NCBI RefSeq assembly: GCF_900176365.1
Contig: NZ_FWXY01000014.1
Span: 62,001 to 126,000 of the forward strand
Source of the DNA: Desulfocicer vacuolatum DSM 3385
Lineage (GTDB): Bacteria > Desulfobacterota > Desulfobacteria > Desulfobacterales > Desulfobacteraceae
Reading direction: 5' to 3'
DNA length: 64,000 bases
Both the position numbers and the translations under genes were made by a program. How positions within the stretch are numbered: position 1 is the first letter of the stretch; the number at the start of each line of letters is the position of its first letter. This document shows positions 17,358-27,161 of the stretch, piece by piece. The notes under the pieces are model-generated. The model saw only the letters and a program-made list of their open reading frames with translations. It did not search any database and had not been told where the DNA came from.

Positions 17358-18737
17358 CTACTCTCTTTGTGCAATGGCAATTATACTGTTTTTTAAAATT
17401 TTTGTAACCACTGTTGGGGTGGTTGTCTGATCTGGAATATGCGTGATTGAAAAAGTTTTCTCTTTTTTTGTTGAAAGCGCAAAACTTGCCGGATGAATCA
17501 TAGAATGAGAAGTTTTGGTTATTATCCAATGTCTTGCAGCATCTTTGGCCACCAGACGTTGAAGTAACCAATCTTGAATCTCAGGAGAATTTTCTTTTAT
17601 ATTTTTGAATATAGAAAGCTCTTCTTTATGGAGAATGGTTCTGGCAAGCCATTCTATATTTATGTCCCGGAGGATGGATTTGGAGATTTCAAAGGTAATT
17701 GTGTTTTCAGAAGAATCTGGCAACTTAGTTGATGCAAAAAAAACTTCAGGAAGTCTTAAAAAATTTGACATGGATTCGCAATGCCGAAAAATGACATATT
17801 TCCAGTTTTCTATGCGCATCCATACATTTTCTTTGCCATCATGAATTTCCAGATTTACTGAAATGGTTTTGTATTTTTGTTCGCTTATTTGAAGATAAAC
17901 CGCTAAATCTTGATCCAGTTTTGGTATTGGGCAATATAATTCAATGTTATCAATACCAATGGGAAGAGCATTGAATTCTTTGTCTATAAACCAGGCTACC
18001 ATTAGTTGTGCCAGGCCATCCATAAAGCTCGGATGCGTTAAAAGTTCGGGGGTGTCTGTAGATCTAAATAAATTATCTGTTTTAAAAAGTTTTACTTCTG
18101 CAATGAGGCCATTTTTTCCCACAGCATGAATTTTAGAAATGCACTGTAGAAGGGGACCATGGAAAAGAAATCGCTCACTGTATAATTGCTCCACACTGAT
18201 GGGAAGTGGTTGGGGGGTTACAAGTTCTGAAAAAATTAAAGAGACACTTAGAAGATATTTTTTCCCAAAAATAACATCGCATCTCATTGCCGGAAAGTCG
18301 TATCCTTTCTTGAAAAGTTCTACTTTTATTTTACGACTCATCTGCATGGAATTATCTTCTTGAAATCGTGCAGATAAGGTAATAGGAAGGGTTGTAATAT
18401 CTTCCAGCCCCACCCAGTTTGATGCTGTAACGTTTTTAAAACCGATGAGCCCAAGACCTGGGGCCAGACAGGCTGCCGCCTCACCCATCATTTCCAGGCC
18501 AAATGTCATCGGCAATACAGGAAGACAAGAAGAGATATTTCTGACTTCAGATGCGTGGATCAAAGTATGGTCTTTGAGGTATAAGTCTTCATCAAGGTCA
18601 AGTGTATAGCCTATTTTTATCATGACATCTGGTTGGTATTCAAGGATGTCTCCCACGTAAGGCATACGTTGGGCAGTGTTTTCATTGAAGTCTGTTGAGC
18701 GTTGGGTTTCAACTGTTGGGATATCACCAAAATGCAC
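17358..18737 (-). CDS. Polyketide-synthase-type dehydratase protein with PPTase-like C-terminal segment
   Basis: 459 residues. The N-terminal two thirds look like a double-hot-dog PKS dehydratase: a candidate His in LKDHTLI near residue 55 with the LPVLPMTFGLEMMGEAA helix, and a candidate Asp in HPSFMDGLAQLM near residue 233. The helix sequence resembles dehydratases of PUFA- and heterocyst-glycolipid-type synthases. After about residue 340 comes RTILHKEEL followed by WLLQRLVAKDAARHW, like the W-K-E-A helix of Sfp-type phosphopantetheinyl transferases, but I see no GVDIE metal site. It would remove water from beta-hydroxyacyl-ACP. The gene follows the ketoreductase gene by 73 bp. Confidence 0.78.
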   Translation of the reverse strand: MHFGDIPTVETQRSTDFNENTAQRMPYVGDILEYQPDVMIKIGYTLDLDEDLYLKDHTLIHASEVRNISSCLPVLPMTFGLEMMGEAAACLAPGLGLIGFKNVTASNWVGLEDITTLPITLSARFQEDNSMQMSRKIKVELFKKGYDFPAMRCDVIFGKKYLLSVSLIFSELVTPQPLPISVEQLYSERFLFHGPLLQCISKIHAVGKNGLIAEVKLFKTDNLFRSTDTPELLTHPSFMDGLAQLMVAWFIDKEFNALPIGIDNIELYCPIPKLDQDLAVYLQISEQKYKTISVNLEIHDGKENVWMRIENWKYVIFRHCESMSNFLRLPEVFFASTKLPDSSENTITFEISKSILRDINIEWLARTILHKEELSIFKNIKENSPEIQDWLLQRLVAKDAARHWIITKTSHSMIHPASFALSTKKEKTFSITHIPDQTTTPTVVTKILKNSIIAIAQRE

Positions 18738-18810
18738 TTTGTTATTTTCCTTTATACTTTTTGTGATGATTGAACAATCGTTGTGATGTGTTTGCTCTGC
18801 AATTTAATTT

Positions 18811-20691
18811 TTATTGAATTGCATTTGTCAGATCAAGACTTCCAGAAATAACAACCTCTGATGCTGGTTTATTATAGAAAAATAACTCTTCAAAAAACAT
18901 TTTAACACCTTCATCCACAGATATCATCTGAATTCCTTTTGTTGTAAAAAATTTACGAAGATCTTCAGAAATCATACCATAATCCCATGGTCCCCAGTTA
19001 ATTGAGACAATTCTTCCTGGCCATTTACTGTCAAGTCGATTGGCAAATTTGTTCAATATTTCGTTGGCAGCACAATAGTCGGTCTGGCCAATATTTCCCA
19101 ATCGGCTTGCAATTGATGAGAAAAAAACCATAAACTTCAAATGGTCTGGACGGATCATTTTTTCAAGTACAGCTGCTGGCAAAACCTTTGTCTCAAATAC
19201 CCTTGAAAACGACTCAAGAGATTTTGATTCAAGGCGCTTATCCTCTATAATGCCAGCACCATGGATGACTCCGTCAATTCGTCCCCATCGTTCATAAATA
19301 TTATTAATTAAAAATTCAAGTTTTGTGTTATTTCTTACATCCAGGGGATGGTATTTAACAGCAGCACATCTTTTTTTAAGGAGACGCATATTCCGACGAA
19401 TTTGTCTGGCTTTTAAAATATTTTTAACCTGGTTTAGTATAGTGCTTGGAGATAAAATAGAATTTTGTTTTTTTGCTTTTTTAATGAGGAATTGTTGGAG
19501 GTCCGTAAAAGTTTGAAACTCTTTTGTTTCTGGTGATTCTGCTTCTGGTAAAGGAGATCTGCCCAGAATGATAATTTTTGAACCATACCTTGCTGCAATT
19601 TCCAAAAGAATTTCTGAAACAATACCATATGCTCCTCCAGTAGCCAAGATAACGGAGTCAGAATCCAACTCACAGGTCATGCCCAAATCAGGAGAGGGTT
19701 CCTCTTTTTTAAGATCCAACTTCCAGCGATTTTTTCCATCCAGGCCGATCTCAATTTCTTCATCAAATGCAGCAAACTCTTGTCGTAGTCTGGCAATAAC
19801 ATACAAAGGAGATGCGGAAGGATCCACATCAATACATTTTACTTTAATTTGAGGATATTCTCTGGCCAAAGCCTTGGTCAAACCAATTGATCCTGCCTGT
19901 CCCAGAGAATAGTCGTGTTCTTTTTTTAAACCAAATTGTCCATCCATAAATGAAAAATTCACCAAGCACGCATCTTCTTGCTCTGAATTTTTTTTAAGCT
20001 CTTTTATAAAGAATTTTAGAAAAAGAAACCATTTTATGGCATCCTGTAGATTTCCATCATGGCTTTGCCTCATCAAAGGCTTATGCTCGGATGTGTCTTT
20101 TTTTTCTTCAGGCCTGGGTATGTAGGCCCCCAAAAGTCCTTTCCCCTCATATGGCTTTGTCATACCCAGCAAGTTGATAATAGCTGCAATTCCCGGAAAA
20201 GAGTTGTTGATTAAGTTCTTTAGTGATTTTATTGATTCAGGTGAGAGCAGGTCCACCTGATAACAATTATTTCCCAGAATTTTTGTATTATCTCCAGGGA
20301 CAATATGAATGAATGGATTTTTAAAATCCGAGAGAGATTTCTTAATTAAATGAATAAGATCAGGATTTTCCCCAATAAGTAATATCGCTTTTTCTGGAGA
20401 AAAATGTAAATTTTTTTTATTTTTTTTTATGCCTGCAAGAAACGGTTTAAGGACCAGGCGGTGCACTGGTTCCTTTAGATTGTCAATATTTTTTTGATTT
20501 GTGTTCAGTGCCGCTGCCACCATATTTTTCTGAAGATTAATGATTCTTTGAATTAGCTTATCTTGGTGGCATTGCATATCAAAAAAAAGGGCTGCCATGC
20601 GCTGGTACTCTTCCAATATTTTTGAAACATCTTGGTTGATTTTGCATTGCTCGCTAATATGGGGCTGGGCAATGTATGATTTTTTTTTCAT
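18811..20691 (-). CDS. Stand-alone PKS ketoreductase (KR) with N-terminal docking helix
   Basis: 626 residues. Residues about 20-60 form a helix (YQRMAALFFDMQ, QKNMVAAAL) closely similar to one in the large synthase. Residues about 100-330 look like the catalytically dead structural half of a PKS KR. The active Rossmann half begins at ILATGGAYGIVSEI near residue 349, with the catalytic serine in FFSSIASRLGN (about 527) and tyrosine in YCAANE (about 539). It reduces the beta-keto group on ACP with NADPH. It is encoded 86 bp after the synthase stop and must act in trans on the synthase's ACP; the shared helix is the likely contact. Confidence 0.9.
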   Translation of the reverse strand: MKKKSYIAQPHISEQCKINQDVSKILEEYQRMAALFFDMQCHQDKLIQRIINLQKNMVAAALNTNQKNIDNLKEPVHRLVLKPFLAGIKKNKKNLHFSPEKAILLIGENPDLIHLIKKSLSDFKNPFIHIVPGDNTKILGNNCYQVDLLSPESIKSLKNLINNSFPGIAAIINLLGMTKPYEGKGLLGAYIPRPEEKKDTSEHKPLMRQSHDGNLQDAIKWFLFLKFFIKELKKNSEQEDACLVNFSFMDGQFGLKKEHDYSLGQAGSIGLTKALAREYPQIKVKCIDVDPSASPLYVIARLRQEFAAFDEEIEIGLDGKNRWKLDLKKEEPSPDLGMTCELDSDSVILATGGAYGIVSEILLEIAARYGSKIIILGRSPLPEAESPETKEFQTFTDLQQFLIKKAKKQNSILSPSTILNQVKNILKARQIRRNMRLLKKRCAAVKYHPLDVRNNTKLEFLINNIYERWGRIDGVIHGAGIIEDKRLESKSLESFSRVFETKVLPAAVLEKMIRPDHLKFMVFFSSIASRLGNIGQTDYCAANEILNKFANRLDSKWPGRIVSINWGPWDYGMISEDLRKFFTTKGIQMISVDEGVKMFFEELFFYNKPASEVVISGSLDLTNAIQ

Positions 20692-20777
20692 TGTCCGGGT
20701 ACCCTCTCTCGGGTTTATGGATTAAATAGTATCTGTTCTGAGAAAATACATACACTGTTAGTTTCTAAAAGATATAC

Positions 20778-23700
20778 CTAACTTTGTGAGCTCATTGACT
20801 TGGAGCTTAAAAGATCTTCTCTTTTCTTTTCATACCATTCAATAATTTCTCCCAAGGAATTTATGGCCGATAATTCATCAATAATCATTTCCTCATTGTC
20901 AGTTCCTATGAGTTGATATTGTTCGTCTAATGCGCTGAATATTTCCAGTTTTTTGATGGAGTCAATTCCCAAATCTACTTCCATATTCATGTTTAAGTCC
21001 AGCATATCTTCAGGAAACCCCGTGTACTCACAGGTGGTTTCCATAAGTTTTTGCTTAAACTCATTTATATCAGGTAGCTTTGAAAATTGTCGGGTTGTTT
21101 TTTTTCCTTCAGTGGGTGTTGTATTTTTTTCTGGAGAAGTTACGACATCATCGGATTTCACTTCAGTTTGAAATGTTCGGGATGGCTCATTGTATGGTGT
21201 ATTGTGTTTTTCATCCGGGGTTGCATCCGGCCAGGTCTTTTCCAGTGTTGGAAGGGTGGGGCTGGGAGGAACTGCCTGGGTTACAATGATTGGGTTTTCA
21301 TGTTCAAACTGCGCTGGGATATTGTCTTGTTGATTAATATTTTGCTCAGAATTACTATTGGAATTTCCGTGGATAGTTGCTTGGATCATACTTTCCTGCA
21401 TGCGCAGGAATTGTTGCGTTGTTCGATGTTGTTCTTTTTGCATTTCAAAAAGATGTGCCATCGTTTTGTTGCATTGGTCCAAAACTCTTAAAACCTCGTT
21501 GCCTGGAATGTTTGTCTGAGCAGCATTGGGGGAGTAAGTTGTCGTTTTTTGTGAGGACATGATGCGCTCCTTATTTTGTATAATAGTTGAGTTTTGTTTT
21601 GAAAACGATTGCTTTGCCCGCTGTTTTTTTATAGGCGCTTCATTTTTTATGGTGTGTTTAACAATTTTGACGTCTTTTTTCTTAACTGGAGGATCTTTCC
21701 TAAGGTCGCGATGATAGGGTTCTGCACGACCGCCGAATATTCTCCATGCCATGGGCCCTGGGGTGGAATTGGACCGAGCTTCTTGGATTAAATTTTTTGT
21801 ACTGATAGATTTCAAACCCCGCCCTTTAAAGCAAGGGGCCAAATCCACCGGAATACCCAATGTTTTAACCGAGGCCAACAAGTGGGATAATTGGTCCCAT
21901 GCAGAACGTCCTTGTGCATCCATGGATACCATGGAGAAAGGGGCATCTCCCAGAATCGCCTTGACCAGTCCGGTGAGCACCCGGCCTGGACCCACTTCAA
22001 TAAATAAACGTGCTCCGGCATCATACATATTTTGAATCATTTTTTCAAATCTTACCGCTTGTGAGCCATGGTTTTTAATGTGGTTTAATATTTCATCATT
22101 TTTGTGGGGATAGGGCTGCGATGTCGCATTACTGAATACTTTTATATCAGGCTTGTTTAAAGTGATTTTTTTAAGGCTTTTTTCCAGATTGGTACTGATA
22201 CTGTCCATGGCATTGGTGTGGAAAGCTGCCGTAACGGGGATTTTTTTGATTGGAATTCTTTGTGCTGTAATGGCTGCAACCGCTTTGTCAATGGCGTCCA
22301 CAGAACCGCTGATTACATTTTGTATTGGAGAATTGTAATTTGCGATGGAAACATCAAGGCCCAGTTTTTCAATAAGGTGGGAGGTCGTTTCAGAATCAGC
22401 CCTGATGGCTGCCATGGTGCCGGGAGTCTGGGGGGATAAATTTGCAATCAATTTGCCACGATTTTCAGACAATTGGATTAAATCTTTGCGTGAAAGTACT
22501 CCTGCGGTGCAAAGGGCAACATATTCTCCATAGCTATGTCCTGCGACCATATCTGGCTTGATTCCAAATAATTTAAGAATATCATGTGAAAGAAGGTTAA
22601 TTAAACCCAAAGCGGGTTGTGCTATTTGTGTCTGGTTCAGTTCCTGCTGCTGTTTACGTCTATCCTTATCAGAGAAGACAGGTGTGGGAAATATGAAGTT
22701 GGAAAGTGGACGATCATAAGCTCCATGGGTGAGTTTATCTCCATACTCAATCAGTTTATATGTTTCAGGCATGGAGATTATTAAATCCTTAAACATGTTG
22801 ATTTTCTGGGAACCTTGGCCTGGATACAGGAAACATATGCGTTTCAATGGGGCTGTGGAGTCATTGAAAAAAGATTTTTCTGAGTAGTAAATACCCAAAT
22901 GTGCTTGCTCTATGTCGTTATTTCCATCCAGATTCGATTTTACCATTTTAAGCTTGTTCCTCAAATCATCCAGCGACATGGCAACAATATTTAATCGGCA
23001 ATCGGGTTTTGGGGGCTGATATTGGTACGAATCAAGAAATACACTGTAAGCCAATTGGTTTAACTCAACCCCTTGGGCCCCTTCTAAGAGAATAAGTAAA
23101 TTTTGAATTTTAGTTTGCAGCTGGGCACGTGTTTGGGTGGAAAATGTAAAAATTTCCACATCACGAGGAATTAAGTTTTTTGCATTACTTTTTTTGTTAT
23201 TTTGGACATATTCCTCCATTACAATATGAAAATTGGTGCCACCAAACCCAAAACAGCTCAAACCTGCCTTTCGTGTGTCTTCAGGTTTGTTTAAAATCCA
23301 TGGGCGGGTTTCGGTATTGATGTAAAAAGGTGAGTCAGTAAAGTTTACTTTTGTGTTAGGTTTCTTGACACCCATGGTTGGTGGAAGAATTTTATGTTCC
23401 AATGCCAAGGATGTTTTTATTAACGCGGCCAAGCCTGCTGTGATTTTTGTATGCCCAATCATTGATTTTACCGAACCCACGGCACAATGTTTTTTTGTTG
23501 TTATGTCATTTTGCATGAATAAATCCCGATAGGATTGCATCTCAACTCTATCTCCAACAATGGTGCCTGTTCCGTGCATTTCCAATAGATCAACGGAGTC
23601 TGGATTGATACCCGCATCTTTATATGCTATTTTCATGGCGCGTACCTGTCCTGCTGCATTGGGAGAGACCAGACTTTTTTTCCGTCCATCACTGCTACCA

Positions 23701-26666
23701 CCAATGCCCTTAATAACGGCATAAATGCGATCTTTATCCCGCTCTGCATCAGTCAATCTTTTCAATACGATGGCCGCCGCCCCTTCGCTGAGAACTATTC
23801 CATCTGCCCTGTCATCCAATGGAAGACTCTGCCCCTTAGGAGATAACACTTGTGCCCGGGAAAACATTATATATTCAAAAGGATGGTTTCCAGTATCAAC
23901 TGCGCCCACAAGTGCTGCATCACATGCCTGTGTTCTGAGTTGCCTTACGGCAATATCCAGTGCAGCAAAAGATGATGCACATGCCGCATCGCAGGTAAAG
24001 TTCATACCACCAAGGTCAAATCGATTGCTGATACGACCGGCAATCACGTTGCCCAAGACACCTGGAAATGTGTCTGATGTCCATTTTGGTAGCCTGGCAT
24101 GAAGGTTGTTTAGTAAGTTTTTTTTCAGTGTTTCAGGGATATCGGAAACCATACCAGCATAATAGTTTGACATGGCACGGGCACCATAATCCATCCCCAG
24201 GCTGTTGATCCCCCCGGCACCAAATATGACTGCTGTGTTTTTGCGAGGGAATTCTGGTTTATTATATCCCGCATCGGACAAGGCGTGGCTGGCAACTTTC
24301 AGGGCCAGCAGCTGGCTGGAGTCTATGGATTCGAGACTTTTGGGGGCCATGGAGTATTTAACCGGATCAAAGGTTATATCTTTTAAAAAACCTCCCCATT
24401 TAGAGTAGCTTTTTTCAATGGATCGGCGATCTGGATCAAAAAAAATATCGATATCCCATCTGTTCCCAGGGATTTCCCGTATAGCACACACTTGATTCAG
24501 AATATTGTGCCAATATTCCTTGTTGTTGTTAGACTCTGGCAGAAAAGAAGCCATTCCAATAATAGCAATGTCTTCATTTTCAGCCGCAGACAAAGGTGCT
24601 TTTTCCATTGAAATATCATGCTTGGGGTTGGGATTTGAGGTGAAGGCATCAAAGCTTGCAAGGCTTTTTTCTGTGACATCTGTGTGAAGTTTTTTAATGG
24701 AAAAAGTTTTATCATGGAGTCTGGCAATTTGTCCTATCATGAACAGTCCCTCTTCTCGTTGAGTCTTATCATCCACCTCTGTTTCTTCAACTTGAATATG
24801 GGACACATCATTTTTGTCTGGGGACTTTTTGTAAGAAGTAGCGATTCCTTTGGAAGCAATCTTAAGGCGTCCCAGATTCATTAATTCAAGTTCCTGTAGG
24901 ATTTCCATATCCTTTTTTCCACTTAATATCAGCGCTTGCTTTTTTTTATAGAATTTTTCAATGAATGGAGTTGCCATGCAGCAAGAAGCATGTCCGATTC
25001 CAGATTGAAGTAAATGTGTGGTGTCACAGGCAAGGGCCTGTTTTTGATATTCAGGGGTGATGGCATTATAATTAACAGCTTCTCTGCTGAAAAGATACGC
25101 ACTCCCCATGATAATACCCAATTTTACCCCTGATGCAGCAAGTGGGGCTGCAAGGGTTTGAACCATGGCTGACGAAAGGGCATCATGAATACCGCCTGCA
25201 AAAATAACATGAATTTGTTTTAAATCAGCAATCTCGTTGGATAACAACGTATGAATTATTGATTCCCATAGAACAAAACTCGAAAGTGGACCCACGTGTC
25301 CTCCACACTCTCTTCCTTCAAAAATAAATTTAGAACATCCCTTTTTGATGAATTGAGTAAGAAGACCAGGGGAGGGCACATGGAGATAAGTTGAAATTCC
25401 TTCTTTTTCATATGCCATTGCCAAGCTGGGACGGCCACCGGCGACAATGGCAAATGGGGGCTTAAATTTTTTAAAAACCTCAAACTGTTTTTGGCGAAGC
25501 TCTCCAGGAAGAAATCCCAATGTTCCTATTCCCCAGGGATAATTTTTCACTTCATTGCGTACCTCTTTCAAAATCTCTTTGATGCGGTCACCAGGAAGGG
25601 CAGAAAGTGCAACAAAGGGAAGAGCCCCTTCATTGGCAACTTTGAGACTGAATTTACCAACATCGCTTATGTTGGCCATGGGGCCCTGGAGAATGGGATA
25701 AGTAGTTCCATGAATTTTGGCAAGGGGAGAGTGTTTTGCAAGCGAACAATGTTTTTTTGCTTTTTTGATGTGTTCCACACAGTTCTTTTCAATGGCAGCA
25801 AGAATTGTTTCTGTACTTCCAAAGGTTTTGGAGAGGTGGGATGCCAAGCCGATGTCTTGTCCACAAGGTATAAATATATTATTTTCATTTGCATCCAGCA
25901 GAAGTTGAGTCATGGTGACGCGCCAATTGTCGCTTTTTGCCAGCAGGCTCTCATATTCGCGTATTTTGTATCGTCCGGTACGGCTAAATAATCTGAAAAA
26001 ACAATCTTTATGTCCCAGGCATATTGTTTCACTGCCGTCCATATTCTCCCAGAATTTTTTTTCCTCCATAGAAAAAGGAGATTCATCAGAAAGCCAGAGT
26101 TGTTCGCAAAAAACGCCTCCTTCTGCTCCAGCTAAACAGGCTGCTGCAGTGGTATGAACACCCATACCTCCCCATATCCAATACGGAATATCTATTTTTT
26201 CTTTGAGTTGTTGGAGTAGAATAAAAGAAGACTCGCTGCCTATATAACCTCCAGCTTCGTTTCCTTTAAGAATGACACCGTTAAATTTTGCTTCTTGGGC
26301 GGATTTTGCCTCTTTTTGAGTTGTTACTTCCAGAAAAACTTTTGAGGAGTATTGTTGTGTTATCTGGCGTGCCTTTTCCATTTCTGAAGGCAATATTCCC
26401 GCAAGAATTATTATTGGTATTGGAATATTAATTTTTTCTAATAATAATTGGGGGGAGCGAAGTGGTGATCCTAAGGAATCCCAACGAATACCCCAATTTT
26501 TATTGTTTCCTACAGAATATTTCAGTAAATCAATGGACCGCAGTATGTTTTTCATATTGCTTCCATATCCTAAATCAAGAATACCTGTTTCACCTGAGTT
26601 AATTGCGGCGATGGCAATTTTCGAGTCGCAAATGTGTGACGGTGTAACCACAATATGTGAACCCAT
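20778..26666 (-). CDS. Large iterative-type synthase: tandem NMO/PfaD-like domains, KS, AT, ACP
   Basis: 1962 residues; an excellent ribosome-binding site (AGGAGG) precedes ATG 26666. Domain order: a first nitronate-monooxygenase-like FMN barrel (about 1-230, GNEAGGYIG); a second, better conserved one (about 310-640, ILQGPMANISD, GRECGGHVGP); KS from about 698 with cysteine in DAACASSF (about 893) and histidines in EMHGTGT (about 1032) and SMIGHTK (about 1067); AT from about 1279 with GHSYGEY (about 1375); a helical segment at about 1720-1760; and one ACP with serine in DLGIDSIKKLEI (about 1900). KR and DH are separate downstream genes. FMN domains of this type act as enoyl reductases (PfaD) in PUFA synthases, but fusion in tandem at the N-terminus is unusual. 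No thioesterase is seen. Confidence 0.93.
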   Translation of the reverse strand: MGSHIVVTPSHICDSKIAIAAINSGETGILDLGYGSNMKNILRSIDLLKYSVGNNKNWGIRWDSLGSPLRSPQLLLEKINIPIPIIILAGILPSEMEKARQITQQYSSKVFLEVTTQKEAKSAQEAKFNGVILKGNEAGGYIGSESSFILLQQLKEKIDIPYWIWGGMGVHTTAAACLAGAEGGVFCEQLWLSDESPFSMEEKKFWENMDGSETICLGHKDCFFRLFSRTGRYKIREYESLLAKSDNWRVTMTQLLLDANENNIFIPCGQDIGLASHLSKTFGSTETILAAIEKNCVEHIKKAKKHCSLAKHSPLAKIHGTTYPILQGPMANISDVGKFSLKVANEGALPFVALSALPGDRIKEILKEVRNEVKNYPWGIGTLGFLPGELRQKQFEVFKKFKPPFAIVAGGRPSLAMAYEKEGISTYLHVPSPGLLTQFIKKGCSKFIFEGRECGGHVGPLSSFVLWESIIHTLLSNEIADLKQIHVIFAGGIHDALSSAMVQTLAAPLAASGVKLGIIMGSAYLFSREAVNYNAITPEYQKQALACDTTHLLQSGIGHASCCMATPFIEKFYKKKQALILSGKKDMEILQELELMNLGRLKIASKGIATSYKKSPDKNDVSHIQVEETEVDDKTQREEGLFMIGQIARLHDKTFSIKKLHTDVTEKSLASFDAFTSNPNPKHDISMEKAPLSAAENEDIAIIGMASFLPESNNNKEYWHNILNQVCAIREIPGNRWDIDIFFDPDRRSIEKSYSKWGGFLKDITFDPVKYSMAPKSLESIDSSQLLALKVASHALSDAGYNKPEFPRKNTAVIFGAGGINSLGMDYGARAMSNYYAGMVSDIPETLKKNLLNNLHARLPKWTSDTFPGVLGNVIAGRISNRFDLGGMNFTCDAACASSFAALDIAVRQLRTQACDAALVGAVDTGNHPFEYIMFSRAQVLSPKGQSLPLDDRADGIVLSEGAAAIVLKRLTDAERDKDRIYAVIKGIGGSSDGRKKSLVSPNAAGQVRAMKIAYKDAGINPDSVDLLEMHGTGTIVGDRVEMQSYRDLFMQNDITTKKHCAVGSVKSMIGHTKITAGLAALIKTSLALEHKILPPTMGVKKPNTKVNFTDSPFYINTETRPWILNKPEDTRKAGLSCFGFGGTNFHIVMEEYVQNNKKSNAKNLIPRDVEIFTFSTQTRAQLQTKIQNLLILLEGAQGVELNQLAYSVFLDSYQYQPPKPDCRLNIVAMSLDDLRNKLKMVKSNLDGNNDIEQAHLGIYYSEKSFFNDSTAPLKRICFLYPGQGSQKINMFKDLIISMPETYKLIEYGDKLTHGAYDRPLSNFIFPTPVFSDKDRRKQQQELNQTQIAQPALGLINLLSHDILKLFGIKPDMVAGHSYGEYVALCTAGVLSRKDLIQLSENRGKLIANLSPQTPGTMAAIRADSETTSHLIEKLGLDVSIANYNSPIQNVISGSVDAIDKAVAAITAQRIPIKKIPVTAAFHTNAMDSISTNLEKSLKKITLNKPDIKVFSNATSQPYPHKNDEILNHIKNHGSQAVRFEKMIQNMYDAGARLFIEVGPGRVLTGLVKAILGDAPFSMVSMDAQGRSAWDQLSHLLASVKTLGIPVDLAPCFKGRGLKSISTKNLIQEARSNSTPGPMAWRIFGGRAEPYHRDLRKDPPVKKKDVKIVKHTIKNEAPIKKQRAKQSFSKQNSTIIQNKERIMSSQKTTTYSPNAAQTNIPGNEVLRVLDQCNKTMAHLFEMQKEQHRTTQQFLRMQESMIQATIHGNSNSNSEQNINQQDNIPAQFEHENPIIVTQAVPPSPTLPTLEKTWPDATPDEKHNTPYNEPSRTFQTEVKSDDVVTSPEKNTTPTEGKKTTRQFSKLPDINEFKQKLMETTCEYTGFPEDMLDLNMNMEVDLGIDSIKKLEIFSALDEQYQLIGTDNEEMIIDELSAINSLGEIIEWYEKKREDLLSSKSMSSQS

Positions 26667-26978
26667 GATACCTCCTATGGTTTGTTATTAATTTTGTCAG
26701 GTGTACTGCTTCACTCTCGTGAGCCATATAGGGAGGCAGGCGTTTTCAATATACCACCTCAGCTTTCGGTGAAGGCCGGTTATTAGAATCTATTGTTCTT
26801 TCAAATGGATGCAATTAAGTAAGCATCGGCTCTATAATTCAAAATTTGGACATTAAAACTAAATTGGATATATTGTAGCTGCAAATGCTTTAAATAAAGA
26901 TGCGTATGATATATTGTTGAAAATTTAAATAGCATTTGACAGCAGTAGGTTATTAATAAAACCCGCTTCCTTATAAAC

Positions 26979-27161
26979 TCAACTTTCGGTGTTCGCATTT
27001 CGTGGTGGGGTCAGGCTTTCGTTATTGTCATTATCGAGGCTTTTTTCGTTGACAAAGGCCTTGGTCGATAACATCAATAACAAAAGCCTGACCCCGTCGG
27101 CACACTGACCCCATCGGTACATTTAAAAATGCCGGCTTTGAAATGAAGCCCGAAAGTTGAG
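26979..27161 (+). mobile_element. Family A miniature element, copy 3 (forward)
   Basis: 183 bp, one T shorter than the other copies (GCATTCGTGG in place of GCATTTCGTGG). The termini are CTCAACTTTCGG / CCGAAAGTTGAG and the target duplication is TTATAAA at 26972-26978 and 27162-27168. It lies about 310 bp upstream of the synthase start, so the cluster promoter may be on either side of it. A degenerate lone left end (CTCAGCTTTCGGTG) lies nearby at about 26758-26771. Confidence 0.94.

Noticed and set aside
17257-17571. 104-residue frame overlapping the 3' end of the dehydratase gene, considered as a frameshifted end of its PPTase-like domain
   Set aside because: The translation shows no GVDIE-type or other PPTase motif, so a frameshift is not supported.
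20778-26666. Calling the synthase a classical PUFA synthase (pfaA)
   Set aside because: There is only one ACP, no KS-CLF partner and no FabA-type tandem dehydratase, and the flavin domains are fused at the N-terminus.
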